Shown in pieces: positions 28,394 through 38,151 of a DNA stretch of 64,000 nucleotides. The position numbers and the translations under genes are program-made. The stretch's first letter is position 1. The number at the start of each line of letters is the position of its first letter. The stretch is from NCBI GenBank assembly GCA_937974245.1, contig CALJKV010000026.1, positions 25,214 through 89,213 on the forward strand, in the 5' to 3' direction. The notes beneath the pieces were generated by a model. That model did no database searches. It worked only from the letters and a program-made list of their open reading frames with translations, and was not told the DNA's origin. This DNA comes from an uncultured Chloroflexota bacterium. GTDB lineage: Bacteria; Chloroflexota; Anaerolineae; Aggregatilineales; Phototrophicaceae.

Positions 28394-29368
28394 ATGCCAG
28401 AGATACGCATCCTTACCGGGCAGGACGTCCGCGCCGCGCTCACCATGCCGGAGGCCATCACCGCCGTGCGCGAAGGGTTTATCGCACTCTCTACCGGGCA
28501 GGCCATTGTGCCGGTACGGGGCGTGTTTGAGCAGCCCCAGGGCGTCACCCTGACAATGCCGGCTCACATCCAGGGTGCGGCCATCAGCACGGTGAAAGTC
28601 GTCTCAGTGTTCCCCGGCAACCGGGAAAAAGGTCTTCCAGCGGTGACGGCGGTGGTGCTGGTTCTGGATGCCTCCACTGGAAAGCCGATGGCGCTGCTGG
28701 ATGGCACGACCCTCACGGCAATACGTACTGGGGCGGCTTCCGGCGTGGCAACCAACCTGTTGGCACGGCCTGATGCGCATATCCTGGGTGTGATCGGCGC
28801 CGGGCCGCAGGCGCGAACGCAAATTGAAGCGGTATGTGCTGTGCGCCCGATTACGGTGATTCGCATCTTCAGTCGGGGCGGGGCGGACGAACTTGCCGCC
28901 GAACTGCGAGGCCGTTACCCGGCGCAGGTGCAGGCAGTCTCCAGTGGGCGGGAAGCCCTGGTCGGGGCGGATATCCTGGTGGCGGCGACCAACAGCAAAA
29001 CGCCTGTCATCACCCTGGCCGATGTCGCTCCGGGGGCGCACATCAACGGCGTCGGCTCGTTTACGCCGGACATGCAGGAAGTGGCGGCGGATGTGGTGAC
29101 CCATGCGAAAGTTGTGGTAGACCACCGTGAAAGCGCCTGGGCGGAGGCGGGTGACCTGATTATCCCCCGCAACCAGGGTATTTTGGCCGAACAGGGTGTT
29201 CACGCCGAACTGGGCGAAGTTGCCGCCGGTGTACGGCCAGGGCGTGAGGCACAGGAGGAAATCACGTTCTTTAAGTCGGTTGGCAATGCCGTGCAGGATG
29301 CGGTGGTCGCGGCGGTGATACTGGAAAAAGCGTCCCGCCTGAACCTGGGAACGGTGGCGGCGCTGTAG
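28394..29368 (+). CDS. Ornithine cyclodeaminase/mu-crystallin family, probable delta-1-pyrroline-2-carboxylate reductase
   Basis: 324 residues of the ornithine cyclodeaminase/mu-crystallin family, NAD(P)H-dependent ketimine reductases and cyclodeaminases. The Rossmann loop GVIGAGPQAR is near residue 136, the substrate-side Lys lies in STVKVVSVFPGN near 74, and the conserved DGTTLTAIRTGAASG follows. GVGSFTPDMQEV, SAWAEAGD and FFKSVGNAVQD are the usual C-terminal motifs. Next to a 3-hydroxyproline dehydratase the best fit is delta-1-pyrroline-2-carboxylate reductase (LhpI-type) making L-proline; ornithine cyclodeaminase or alanine dehydrogenase activity cannot be excluded. AGGAG lies 6 bases before the ATG. 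Confidence 0.85.
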   Translation: MPEIRILTGQDVRAALTMPEAITAVREGFIALSTGQAIVPVRGVFEQPQGVTLTMPAHIQGAAISTVKVVSVFPGNREKGLPAVTAVVLVLDASTGKPMALLDGTTLTAIRTGAASGVATNLLARPDAHILGVIGAGPQARTQIEAVCAVRPITVIRIFSRGGADELAAELRGRYPAQVQAVSSGREALVGADILVAATNSKTPVITLADVAPGAHINGVGSFTPDMQEVAADVVTHAKVVVDHRESAWAEAGDLIIPRNQGILAEQGVHAELGEVAAGVRPGREAQEEITFFKSVGNAVQDAVVAAVILEKASRLNLGTVAAL

Positions 29369-29696
29369 TGCGGGACGGAGGTTGGTGTCTCCATGTCAAC
29401 AGTGGAAAGCATACCGACTTCCCAGGGTGATCACCAGAGCGGTTGAGACTCTAATCCGGCCTTTGCGATCCACATATGTGATTCTGATAGTCCCCGGCTA
29501 TAGTGAAGTTGTCTCTATCGGCTGTGTAGCCGTTGCTTTTGGCGTTACACCGCTGACTTCACCCGCCGTTTCCCCCCGGACATTCGCAAAATCCGGTACA
29601 ATGATAAGTAGGTAGAGGCGACAAAAGCGGCCCCAGGCAGGGCGCTTGAATGGAATTGATAACCAGCGCGCGAATAACGGTTGAGGACAAACCCCT
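29369..29696 (+). other. Intergenic region upstream of clpC
   Basis: 328 bases with no convincing gene. A -10-like TACAAT is at 29597-29602 without a good -35. A 5-bp hairpin (CGGCT, loop GTGT, AGCCG) lies near 29519. I see neither a CIRCE element nor a CtsR heptad repeat, so the stress regulation usual for clpC is not visible. Confidence 0.4.
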
Positions 29697-32198
29697 ATGA
29701 TGCGATTTGAACGGTTTACCGAACGTGCTCAAGATGCCGCCCAGCGTGCCTATGAAATCTTGCAGCGCTACGGACATAACCAGGTAGATACCGAACATAT
29801 TTTGCTGGCGCTGTTGGAACAGGCCGATGGCGTAATCCCGATGATTCTTGAACGTCTGTCGGTGGATGTGAACCTCATGCGCTCCCGGCTGGATGAAGCG
29901 CTGCGTACCGGCGCGAAGGCCGCTATCTACGGCCAGGGCGCGGGCCAGTTCTTTATCACGCCCCGCGCTAAACGGGTGATTGATGTCGCCAATGAGGAAG
30001 CCAACCGCCTGCGTGATGAGTACATTTCTACCGAGCATATTTTCCTGGCGATTCTAAACGAACGCGGCACGGCCACTGCAAAAATCCTGGCAGATGCTGG
30101 CGTCACCCGTGAGCGGGTGGTGGATGCGATTAAGGACGTGCGCGGCGGTCAGCGTGTGACCGATCCGCAGGCCGAGTCCCGCTACCAGACGCTTGAAAAG
30201 TACAGCCGTGACCTGACCCGCATGGCGCTGGAAGGTAAACTCGACCCGGTAATTGGCCGGGACGCTGAGATTCTGCGTGTTATCCAGATTTTGAGCCGCC
30301 GTACCAAGAATAACCCGGTGCTGATCGGTGAAGCCGGGGTTGGCAAGACCGCGATTGTGGAAGGGCTGGCGCAGAAGATCGCCAGCGGTGATGTGCCGGA
30401 AATTCTGCACGGCAAGCGGGTTGTGAGCCTTGATCTGGGCGGGATGCTGGCGGGCAGCCGCTTCCGAGGCGAATTTGAGGAACGCTTAAAGGCTTCAATT
30501 GAGGAAATCCAGCGGGCTGAAGGCGAGATCATCCTGTTTATTGATGAACTGCACCAGGTTGTCGGTGCGGGGGCGGCGCAGGGTGCGCTCGACGCCGGGA
30601 ACATGATGAAACCGGCGCTGGCACGCGGCGAACTGCAGTGTGTGGGTGCGACAACCCTCGATGAGTATCGCCAGTACATCGAAAAGGATAGTGCGCTTGA
30701 CCGCCGTTTTGCCCCGGTGTACGTGGAAGAGCCGAGCGTCGAAGATACGATTGAGATGCTCTATGGCCTGCGTGATCGCTACGAGGCACACCACAAAGTC
30801 ACGATTGCCGATGAAGCGATTGAAGCCGCCGCCCGGTTAGCCGCCCGCTATGTCACCGAGCGACGGTTGCCGGATAAGGCGATTGATCTGTTAGATGAAG
30901 CAGCTGCCAAATTGCGCGTGGCGCTTTATTCGATGCCGCCACGCCTCAAAGAGATGAAGGCTGCCGTTGACCGCCTGATGGCCGAAGAAGAGGCTGCCGG
31001 TATGGCACGTGAATACGAACGCGCCGCCGAGTACAAGATGCAGCGGCTCCAGCTTGAGCAAGACTATGAACAGGAGCGCACTATCTGGCAGCAGGAACAT
31101 ACCCTGGATGAGGTGGTAGACACCGAAGATATTGCCAGTGTCGTTGCCCAGTGGACGGGGATTCCGATCACACAGATGCTTGAAACCGAGAGCGAAAAAC
31201 TGCTGCGCATGGAAGACGCACTGCACCAGCGCATCATCGGCCAGAGCGAGGCGGTGGTTGCCATTGCCAACGCCATCCGCCGTTCCCGCAGCGGACTGAA
31301 AGACCCCAAGCGCCCGATTGGGTCATTTATCTTCTTGGGGTCAAGCGGTGTTGGCAAGACCGAGCTGGCGAAGGCGCTGGCCGAGTTCATGTTTGATGAT
31401 GAAGAGGCGCTGGTACGTGTTGACATGAGTGAGTACCGCGAACAACATACCGTCAGCCGCCTGTTCGGTGCGCCGCCGGGGTACGTGGGCTATGAAGAGG
31501 GCGGTCAACTGACGGAAGTCGTGCGCCGCCGTCCTTACCGCGTCATCCTGTTTGATGAGATCGAAAAAGCGCACCCGGACGTATGGAACGCGCTGCTGCA
31601 AATCCTGGAAGATGGCCGTCTGACTGACGGCCAGGGACGCGTCGTGAACTTCCGCCATTCGGTGATTATCATGACGAGCAACCTGGGAACGGAATTCGCC
31701 CGGCGCGGTGGCGTGCTGGGTTTCGTGCAAAGCAGCGATGAACAGGCTGTTGCCGACCACCAGAAAATCGAGAAGGCCATGCGGGAGACGTTCCGGCCTG
31801 AGTTCCTCAACCGGATTGACGAGGCAATTGTTTTCTCGCCGTTAAGTCTCTCGGAAGTCGAGCAGATTGTTGACTTGCAAATGGCAGGTATCGCCGAACG
31901 TTTGCTTGAAGCGGGCAATATCGGCGTGCATTTGACCGAACCGGCGCGGCGCTGGTTGGCCGAAAAGGGTTACGATCCTCAGTTTGGGGCGCGCCCCCTG
32001 CGCCGGGCGTTGCAGCGGTTTGTCGAAAACCCGTTGAGTGTGCAGATGCTCAAGGGAGACTTTCGCTCCGGTGATCTGGTGGTGATTGACGAGTTTAATG
32101 GCGCATTGATCTTCCGCCGTGAGCATGACACGATGACAGACTACGCTCACATCCCGCAGGATCATTTCGTCAATGGCGATGGCGACATGGTGGGGTAG
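29697..32198 (+). CDS. clpC: ATP-dependent Clp protease ATP-binding subunit ClpC
   Basis: 833 residues. An AAA+ unfoldase that feeds substrates to ClpP. The N-domain has two repeats ([32 protein letters not shown]). The first ATPase module has Walker [10 protein letters not shown] and Walker B LFIDELHQ near 280. A short middle domain (about 410-470, with a UVR-like YERAAEYK segment) distinguishes ClpC from ClpB, which has a much longer coiled coil. The second module has GSSGVGKTE, the [14 protein letters not shown] pore loop and [12 protein letters not shown]. The protein ends in a D2-small domain and a polar tail. SD GAGGA is 9 bases before the ATG. The ClpP gene is not in this window. A strong hairpin follows. 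Confidence 0.95.
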   Translation: MMRFERFTERAQDAAQRAYEILQRYGHNQVDTEHILLALLEQADGVIPMILERLSVDVNLMRSRLDEALRTGAKAAIYGQGAGQFFITPRAKRVIDVANEEANRLRDEYISTEHIFLAILNERGTATAKILADAGVTRERVVDAIKDVRGGQRVTDPQAESRYQTLEKYSRDLTRMALEGKLDPVIGRDAEILRVIQILSRRTKNNPVLIGEAGVGKTAIVEGLAQKIASGDVPEILHGKRVVSLDLGGMLAGSRFRGEFEERLKASIEEIQRAEGEIILFIDELHQVVGAGAAQGALDAGNMMKPALARGELQCVGATTLDEYRQYIEKDSALDRRFAPVYVEEPSVEDTIEMLYGLRDRYEAHHKVTIADEAIEAAARLAARYVTERRLPDKAIDLLDEAAAKLRVALYSMPPRLKEMKAAVDRLMAEEEAAGMAREYERAAEYKMQRLQLEQDYEQERTIWQQEHTLDEVVDTEDIASVVAQWTGIPITQMLETESEKLLRMEDALHQRIIGQSEAVVAIANAIRRSRSGLKDPKRPIGSFIFLGSSGVGKTELAKALAEFMFDDEEALVRVDMSEYREQHTVSRLFGAPPGYVGYEEGGQLTEVVRRRPYRVILFDEIEKAHPDVWNALLQILEDGRLTDGQGRVVNFRHSVIIMTSNLGTEFARRGGVLGFVQSSDEQAVADHQKIEKAMRETFRPEFLNRIDEAIVFSPLSLSEVEQIVDLQMAGIAERLLEAGNIGVHLTEPARRWLAEKGYDPQFGARPLRRALQRFVENPLSVQMLKGDFRSGDLVVIDEFNGALIFRREHDTMTDYAHIPQDHFVNGDGDMVG

Positions 32199-32575
32199 CA
32201 ACCGTCCGTTTGTCAGCATTTTCCCGGTAGAGGCCTGGCGTTAGAATGCCTCTACCGGATATCCTCTCTCTGAACGCCCCTCCATTTTGTATCTGTCTGC
32301 AAATAACCAGTTTCGGACTGCTCATCAACGAGGCTTGCCTCGAAAACGATACGCGCGAGATGGAAACAGAAATAAGCGGATTTGCCGCGTGAAACACGAA
32401 TTCCCCCTTACTGACAAGCCGCATTCATTAGAAAAATACAAGAAGTTCTCTGATGAGTTGCTGATTAGAATCAGATGTGTTATCCTCTCACATTGGAAGT
32501 AATCAAGCAGAACGAAGTGAGGAGCGTTTTGGCTTGATTCAAAAATTCAAAGTATATTTTGAGGAGTAAAGCACA
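32199..32575 (+). other. Intergenic region between clpC and the ABC substrate-binding gene
   Basis: 377 bases that are AT-richer than the genes. It contains the clpC terminator hairpin and an open reading frame from a TTG at 32287 (71 codons) without ribosome site, which I do not accept as a gene. A possible promoter for the downstream gene is TTGCTG (32458-32463), 16 bases, TTATCC (32480-32485); the match is modest. Confidence 0.35.
32224..32258 (+). terminator. Terminator hairpin after clpC
   Basis: Perfect 11-bp inverted repeat (32224-32234 with 32248-32258; CCGGTAGAGGC and its complement) around a 13-base loop, 26 bases after the clpC stop. There is no long T-run, so it may end transcription weakly or protect the 3' end. 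Confidence 0.6.
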
Positions 32576-34243
32576 ATGTCCAAGTATCTACGCTTTGTCG
32601 GGCTTGCCCTCGTGGTGATGATGCTCATGAGTCTGACTCTGGGCGTCAGCGCGCAGGAAAAAGTCGTGACGTTCCAATTCGGGCCTGGCGACATTCCCAG
32701 CCTGGATCCGGCGCTCGCCACTGACACCAGCTCCATTCAGGTCATTCAGGAAATCTTCCCCGGCCTGACTCGTTTGCATGAGGTCACACTTGAGCTCCAA
32801 CCCGGTATGGCCGATTGGAGTCTATCAGATGATGGCCTGGTTTATACTTTCAATATTCTGCAAGGTGTCCCCTGGGTCAAGTACAACGCCGAATCCGGCG
32901 CTGTTGAAGAGGTCACGGATGCCGATGGCAACGTCCGTTATGTGACTGCTGCCGACTTCGTTTATGGCTGGCAGCGCACGCTCGACCCCGCCACCGCTGG
33001 CGACTATGCGTATGTGTTGGCCCCCTGGGTTGCGGGTGGCAACGCTTTTAATTCCGGCGAAGGCGCGGTTGAAGACCTGGGCCTCGTGGCTCTGGATGAC
33101 TACACCCTTCAGGTGACGGCGAGTGAACCGGCTGGCTTCCTGGCGAATATCTTCGGTATGTGGATGGCAGCAGCGCAGCCGTCATGGGCGATTGAAGAAT
33201 ACGGTGACTTCTGGACTGAGCCGGAAAACATCGTCAGCTATGGCCCGTTTGCACTCTCTGAGTGGCTGCACGAAGAAAGCGCCACCATCATCAAGAACCC
33301 GTTCTGGGTTGGCACTGAGGCGATTCCCGCTTCAACGATTGACGCCGTTCAGTTCCTGTTCCTGGAAGAAAGCGCCGGTTTCGCTAACTTCGAGGCTGGT
33401 CTGCTGGATGTCACCGCGGCTCCGCTGGCTGACCTCGACCGCATCAAGGCTGACCCGACCCTCAGTGAACAACTGAGCGTTGGCCCCGGTGGTTGCACCT
33501 ACTACTATGGCTATAACCTTGCCAAACCGCCGTTTGATGATGCCCGCGTCCGTCGTGCCTTCTCCATGGCGATTGACCGCCAATCCCTGATTGACAACGT
33601 CCTCAAGGGCGGCCAGGAACCGGCATTCTTCTTCACCCGCCCGAACTTCAGCGCTTCCCCGACTGCCGAAATGTATCCGCAGTACGTGATTGGTGAAGAC
33701 CTGGATGTGGCGCGTGGCGAACTCCAGTCCTACCTGGACGAAAAGGGTATCACGATTGATCAGCTGCCTCCCATCACCCTGATGCACAACGAAAGTGAAG
33801 CGCACGCTCGTATCGCCCAGGCGATCCAGCAGATGTGGGCCGAAAACCTGGGTGTGGAAGTGCAGATCGCGACCCAGGAATGGGCCGTTTACCTGCAAAC
33901 CCTGCGCGAAGATGCGCCGCAGGTCTGGCGTCTGGGTTGGTGCCTGGACTACCCCGATCCGCACAACTTCCTGTGGGACGTGTTCCACACCTCCACCAAC
34001 CCGCGCGGCAACTGGAGCAATGCCGAATTTGACGCGCTGGTGGACGAGGCAAAAGTCCTGATTGACAATGACACCCGTCGTGATCTGTATGCTGATGCCG
34101 AGAACATCCTCAGCAATACCGAAGCGGGTATCATCCCCATCTACTACTACACCAGCCTGGCGATGACCAACCCGCGTATTGAGCGGACATACTCACAGCT
34201 TGGCGGTACCCAGTACTTCGAGAAATGGGATATCAAGGGCTAA
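32576..34243 (+). CDS. Peptide/oligopeptide ABC transporter substrate-binding protein (SBP family 5)
   Basis: 555 residues, an OppA/DppA-like extracytoplasmic binding protein. Signal peptide 1-26 (basic start, hydrophobic core, VSA before QEK); no lipobox Cys, so it would be secreted rather than lipid-anchored by this signal. Family motifs: IPSLDPALATDTSS at the mature N-terminus, LQPGMADWSLSDDGLVYTF, then the DDARVRRAFSMAIDR helix near 325 and WCLDYPDPHNFLWD near 460. GAGGAG lies 9 bases before the ATG. It heads a cluster with two permease genes. A terminator follows it, as is common for highly expressed binding proteins. The ligand is unknown. Confidence 0.92.
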   Translation: MSKYLRFVGLALVVMMLMSLTLGVSAQEKVVTFQFGPGDIPSLDPALATDTSSIQVIQEIFPGLTRLHEVTLELQPGMADWSLSDDGLVYTFNILQGVPWVKYNAESGAVEEVTDADGNVRYVTAADFVYGWQRTLDPATAGDYAYVLAPWVAGGNAFNSGEGAVEDLGLVALDDYTLQVTASEPAGFLANIFGMWMAAAQPSWAIEEYGDFWTEPENIVSYGPFALSEWLHEESATIIKNPFWVGTEAIPASTIDAVQFLFLEESAGFANFEAGLLDVTAAPLADLDRIKADPTLSEQLSVGPGGCTYYYGYNLAKPPFDDARVRRAFSMAIDRQSLIDNVLKGGQEPAFFFTRPNFSASPTAEMYPQYVIGEDLDVARGELQSYLDEKGITIDQLPPITLMHNESEAHARIAQAIQQMWAENLGVEVQIATQEWAVYLQTLREDAPQVWRLGWCLDYPDPHNFLWDVFHTSTNPRGNWSNAEFDALVDEAKVLIDNDTRRDLYADAENILSNTEAGIIPIYYYTSLAMTNPRIERTYSQLGGTQYFEKWDIKG

Positions 34244-34274
34244 TTGTCTGACTTGATATGCCGAAGTGATTGAC

Positions 34275-34306
34275 GAGAGGGGCGCAGTCTACGCTGCGCC
34301 TCTCTT
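34275..34306 (+). terminator. Rho-independent terminator after the substrate-binding gene
   Basis: 13-bp stem (34275-34287 with 34294-34306, two G-T pairs) around the loop TCTACG, running directly into TTTT. It separates the binding-protein gene from the permease genes and would lower permease expression relative to the binding protein. Confidence 0.8.
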
Positions 34307-34521
34307 TTACCCGTAAGGGGGCATCCTGTTGGACTCCGTTGGTGGATCAAGAACCGGATGTTGAGTGATGAAAGCGTTATAATCAAACCTGAAACTAGCG
34401 CGGTGTGGCATCCTTCTCACTCTAAAATCCCGGCCAACTGCGCAGCTGATCGAACGAATGCAGGTTATCGGCTCATGACCTGATACAAAAAATCCTGAGC
34501 GTGTTATGGTAGGAGCTAGCA

Positions 34522-35535
34522 ATGGCAGTTTTTATTTTCAGGCGATTTTTGGGGATGATTGTGGTGTTGATCCTGGTATCCGCCATCACTTTCGTGCTGA
34601 TGCGAACCGTCCCCGGTGGCCCTTTTGACCGTGAAAAGGCGCTTCCAGAGCAAACGATCCGCCAGCTTGAAGAGAAATATCATTTGAATGACCCCTTCTT
34701 TTTGCAATATACGCGTTACATCGGTGATATCATGGTGCCGCGCATGACCACTGGCGAATTCAAACGCTCGGTGACGGAAGATTACCTCATCAATATTCCC
34801 TTACCTTTTGGGGATAACACCACCATCCGCTGGATGAACTTTGGCCCTTCGATTAAAACACGGTCACGCACGGTCAACGATATTTTCCGTGACAACCTGC
34901 CGGTCTCCTTCCAGCTTGGCATGGCGGCTTTAGCTGTCGCCCTGACCATTGGTGTTCCAGCGGGTATGATTGCTGCCTTGAACCGCAACACCGGCTGGGA
35001 TTACGCCAGCATGGCAATTGCCATCATTGGTGTTTCGGTACCGGTAATCGTGATGGGGCCAATCCTGAGATATATCTTTGGTGTTGAACTCAAACTGCTG
35101 CCCCCCACAGGTTGGGGTACCTGGCAGCATGTAATTATGCCAGCGGTCTCGCTGGGGTTGGCATCCTCGGCGCTGCTGGCACGTCTCACGCGGGCGAGCC
35201 TGTTGCAAGTCCTTAATGAAGACTATATTCGTACAGCGCGGGCCAAGGGCTTGACTGAACGCGCTGTCATTATTATGCACGCCATGAAAAACGCGATGAT
35301 CCCGGTGGTGACAGTCATCGGCCCGATCTTTGCCGCGCTGGTTACCGGGACATTCGTGGCGGAACTGGTATTCGGCATCCCAGGTATGGGCAAATTCTTC
35401 ATCACCAGCATCACCAACCGGGATTACCCGGTGATTATGGGGACAGTTTTGCTATATGCGGCGTTTCTGGTGATCGCCAACATGCTCGTGGATATTACGT
35501 ATGCGTGGCTTGATCCGCGCATTCGCTATGACTAA
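34522..35535 (+). CDS. Oligopeptide ABC transporter permease (OppB/DppB family)
   Basis: 337 residues with the OppB layout: an N-terminal membrane helix (FIFRRFLGMIVVLILVSAITFVLMR), the PGGPFD motif, a long periplasmic loop, and five further helices. The ATPase-docking EAA loop is present as IRTARAKGLTERAVIIMHA near 235, and the C-terminus has the MGTVLLYAAFLVIANMLVD helix. AGGAG is 6 bases before the ATG. It pairs with the next permease to form the transmembrane channel. The peptide importer normally needs OppD/OppF ATPases, which are absent here. Confidence 0.92.
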   Translation: MAVFIFRRFLGMIVVLILVSAITFVLMRTVPGGPFDREKALPEQTIRQLEEKYHLNDPFFLQYTRYIGDIMVPRMTTGEFKRSVTEDYLINIPLPFGDNTTIRWMNFGPSIKTRSRTVNDIFRDNLPVSFQLGMAALAVALTIGVPAGMIAALNRNTGWDYASMAIAIIGVSVPVIVMGPILRYIFGVELKLLPPTGWGTWQHVIMPAVSLGLASSALLARLTRASLLQVLNEDYIRTARAKGLTERAVIIMHAMKNAMIPVVTVIGPIFAALVTGTFVAELVFGIPGMGKFFITSITNRDYPVIMGTVLLYAAFLVIANMLVDITYAWLDPRIRYD

Positions 35536-35552
35536 TCGGAAAGGACACGCAG

Positions 35553-36602
35553 ATGGCAGTCGCTGAACAGAAGCAGGGCCCTGTCAACAGCATCCCGAAG
35601 CTGAGTACTGATGAATATATCAAAGGTGAGAGCCTGTGGTCTGATGCCTGGCGGCGCTTGCGGCGGAATAGAGCTGCACTCCTGGGCATCGTGATCATCC
35701 TCATTAATATTTTCGCGGCGGTATTTGCACCCTTCGTCGCGCCTAAAGATTTTAAGACGCAGGTGCTGGTCGATAACAATGCCGCGCCACAGTGGGTCAT
35801 TGATGTTTTCCCGGTCATGACTTCCAAAGAAGAGGGTGGGTATATCACAGTCAGCTCGGAATACCCCCTGGGGGCGGACTCGCTGGGGCGTGACTTGTTA
35901 AGCCGTATCATCTATGGGGCGCGGGTGTCGCTCTCGGTGGCGGCGGTTGGCCCGGCGGTGGCGCTCCTGGTTGGGGTGATATTCGGCCTGACTGCCGGGT
36001 ATGCCGGTGGTCGGGTGGATAACATCATGATGCGTTTTGTGGACATCATGTATGCCTTCCCTACCATCCTGCTGATTATCTTGCTGATGGCGTATTTCAG
36101 GTCGAGCTTCAACGATAGTCAACCGGGAACACTGGCCTATACCCTCAACGCGATTGATACCGCTTTTGGCGGGATGTTCTTCATCTTTATCGGTATTGGC
36201 ATCACGTCGTGGATGGGCATGGCGCGGTTGACACGCGGCCAGGTGCTGTCTGTCCGCGAAAAGGAATATATTGAAGCCGCTCGTTCGATTGGCACCGGGC
36301 GTAGTTCGATCATGATCCAGCACATTCTCCCCAACATCCTGGGGCCGATTATCGTGTCGGAAACGCTGACGATCCCCTCGTACATCTCGTTTGAAGCCTT
36401 CCTGAGCTTCATCGGTCTGGGTGTGAACCCTCCCACGCCGAGTTGGGGCGCGATGATTTCTGAAGGGGCGCGGGCGATTCAGACTTACCCGAATCAGGCG
36501 ATTTTCCCGGCGCTGGCACTTTTCTTCATCATGTTCGCTTTCAACTTCCTGGGCGACGGCCTGCGTGACGCGCTCGACCCCCGTATGCGCGGCGTGGACT
36601 AA
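35553..36602 (+). CDS. Oligopeptide ABC transporter permease (OppC/DppC family)
   Basis: 349 residues. The N-terminus has the OppC-specific segment LWSDAWRRLRRNRAALLGI, the first membrane helix and a periplasmic loop ending YPLGADSLGRDLLSRIIYGAR. The core shows five more helices and the EAA loop (YIEAARSIGTGRSSIMIQHILPN). The C-terminus FNFLGDGLRDALDPRMRG is typical. It is 17 bases after the OppB-type gene, with AAAGGA before the ATG, so the two are one transcription unit. A bidirectional hairpin terminates the cluster. Confidence 0.93.
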   Translation: MAVAEQKQGPVNSIPKLSTDEYIKGESLWSDAWRRLRRNRAALLGIVIILINIFAAVFAPFVAPKDFKTQVLVDNNAAPQWVIDVFPVMTSKEEGGYITVSSEYPLGADSLGRDLLSRIIYGARVSLSVAAVGPAVALLVGVIFGLTAGYAGGRVDNIMMRFVDIMYAFPTILLIILLMAYFRSSFNDSQPGTLAYTLNAIDTAFGGMFFIFIGIGITSWMGMARLTRGQVLSVREKEYIEAARSIGTGRSSIMIQHILPNILGPIIVSETLTIPSYISFEAFLSFIGLGVNPPTPSWGAMISEGARAIQTYPNQAIFPALALFFIMFAFNFLGDGLRDALDPRMRGVD

Positions 36603-36643
36603 TAACGCTCCTGATTCCACTGCAATTCAATAGATGAAAACCA

Positions 36644-36671
36644 AAGACGCTGCTCACATGGGCAGCGTCTT
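36644..36671. terminator. Bidirectional terminator between convergent genes
   Basis: Perfect 10-bp stem (36644-36653 with 36662-36671; AAGACGCTGC and its complement) with an 8-base loop. It lies between the permease gene and the convergent SRPBCC-PDZ-DinB gene. On the minus strand the hairpin runs into a T-rich stretch, so it can serve both genes. Confidence 0.65.
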
Positions 36672-36698
36672 CAGCATTATGAGGAGGGTTGCTTTTTA

Positions 36699-37895
36699 TT
36701 ATGCGCGGGCAGCGGCCAGCGCCTCGCTGATCTGCTGAATATGCTGGCGCGTGTGCGGGACAAGCCCGTGCATCTCAAAGGCCATCCACCACAGGTTATT
36801 CTTGCGCTCGGCATATTCGATGGGGACCGCCCGCAGTAGTGCGACGGTTTCAGCATAGGAGCGGCGCAGTTCGGCCAGCAGCGCCGTTGTTGTCGGGAAG
36901 GTCGCCGTCACCCCTGCGATTCGCGCTGGCGTATTGGCCGTATACCCGGCGATTTCTGGCCCCTGCATCAGCCCGCCCAGCCAGTGTTGCAGCCAGCGCT
37001 CCGAAAGAATCAGGTGAGCCATGACCTGGTTCGCGCTCCATTCACCTTCCTCCGGGGATTGTGCCGCCTGCGCTTCTGTGACCCCGGTGAACAGCGCCGC
37101 GATCTCGCTATCGAGTTCGCCATAGATCGTTTCGTACTGGTCGCCCAGTGCCCCAAATGTCACTGGTATAGCCGGGACAGGGTAGCCGGAAAGTGTCAGG
37201 TTGATGGTGTGCCGCTCACTCCCTCGGTAAAAAATGACTTCGACGGCATCGCCCGGTTTCTTGTCCGCTACGATGAGATTCATAGGCATGTTGGCTGTGA
37301 CTGGTGTGCCGTTCATCGCCACAACCACGTCATCCGGCTGAATACCCGCTCTTTCCGCGCCCAGCCCCGGCACCAGCCCATTCACGCGCGTGCCTTCATG
37401 GACTGGCACGCCCAGCTTAGTGGCGACCTCAGCGTTAAATGCGCCAGGGTAAATGCCGATAATCACCCGCTCGGTGATGCGCGTATCCGCGCCGGTTTCG
37501 AGCATAACCGCCAGCACATGCAGCCGTTTTTCCCATTCGGCCTGCTGTCCATCTGTGACCATGCCGCCGGTTTGGGTCAGGGTCAACCGCGTCTTGGCGT
37601 TCTGCTCGTCCAGCTGCACGTCAATCTGGCAATCTACCGGTTCTCCCGGCTCGCTCCAGGTAAATGCCGCCCGGCGGTTCTCTTCTAATGCCGTGTACAT
37701 GCCGAAGACCCGTTTATCCGGATTCCACAGCAGCAGGAGATGCCCACCGACTTCCGCCCGCAGGTGAGCGTCATCGGACAGCCAATCACGAATCCAGTCC
37801 CGGTCTGTAAAAGCGCTGTAAACCTGGGGGGCAGGGGCTTGGATTATCCGGCTCACTGTCAGTGTATAGGTGAGGTCAGTATCTATTGCAACCAT
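36699..37895 (-). CDS. SRPBCC (AHSA1-like)-PDZ-DinB fusion protein
   Basis: 398 residues in three apparent domains. Residues about 8-138 look like an AHSA1/SRPBCC ligand-binding fold (IQAPAPQVYSAFTDRDWIRDWL, then GGHLLLLWNPDKRVFGMYTALE). Residues about 150-240 look like a PDZ domain (GLGAERAGIQPDDVVVAMNG is the diagnostic loop). Residues about 252-395 look like a DinB four-helix bundle (EWSANQVMAHLILSERWL, then the metal motif HTRQHIQQI). There is no signal peptide, so the PDZ domain is probably cytoplasmic, which is unusual. I know of no characterised protein with this order. A role in binding a small ligand or a thiol cofactor is only inference. SD AAGGA is 7 bases before the ATG. Confidence 0.8.
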   Translation of the reverse strand: MVAIDTDLTYTLTVSRIIQAPAPQVYSAFTDRDWIRDWLSDDAHLRAEVGGHLLLLWNPDKRVFGMYTALEENRRAAFTWSEPGEPVDCQIDVQLDEQNAKTRLTLTQTGGMVTDGQQAEWEKRLHVLAVMLETGADTRITERVIIGIYPGAFNAEVATKLGVPVHEGTRVNGLVPGLGAERAGIQPDDVVVAMNGTPVTANMPMNLIVADKKPGDAVEVIFYRGSERHTINLTLSGYPVPAIPVTFGALGDQYETIYGELDSEIAALFTGVTEAQAAQSPEEGEWSANQVMAHLILSERWLQHWLGGLMQGPEIAGYTANTPARIAGVTATFPTTTALLAELRRSYAETVALLRAVPIEYAERKNNLWWMAFEMHGLVPHTRQHIQQISEALAAARA

Positions 37896-38151
37896 TTGAA
37901 GGTCCTTTCACCAACTTTAAAAAATCAGATATACCAATTAACCGATTAAGTGGGTAGATAGCATAATCATACTCCCAAAAGGGCTTTCAGTCAACTGGGC
38001 AGCCGATTTTGCTCATGCCTAACTCATGAAAACTGGATACAATTGCGAGGCGGTTTATCCTGGTCAGGGTTGCCGCACTCTATTTGCTTATGTTGTACCC
38101 ACAGGTGTTACACTACACGCTCAGAAAACCCACGAGAACAAGGAGATTCGC

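Noticed and set aside
29510..29530. Small hairpin CGGCT-GTGT-AGCCG upstream of clpC as a heat-shock operator
   Set aside because: It does not match CIRCE or CtsR operators and 5 bp is too short to separate from chance.
32287..32502. 71-codon frame between clpC and the substrate-binding gene
   Set aside because: It starts at a TTG without ribosome site, has an odd composition, and no recognisable family.
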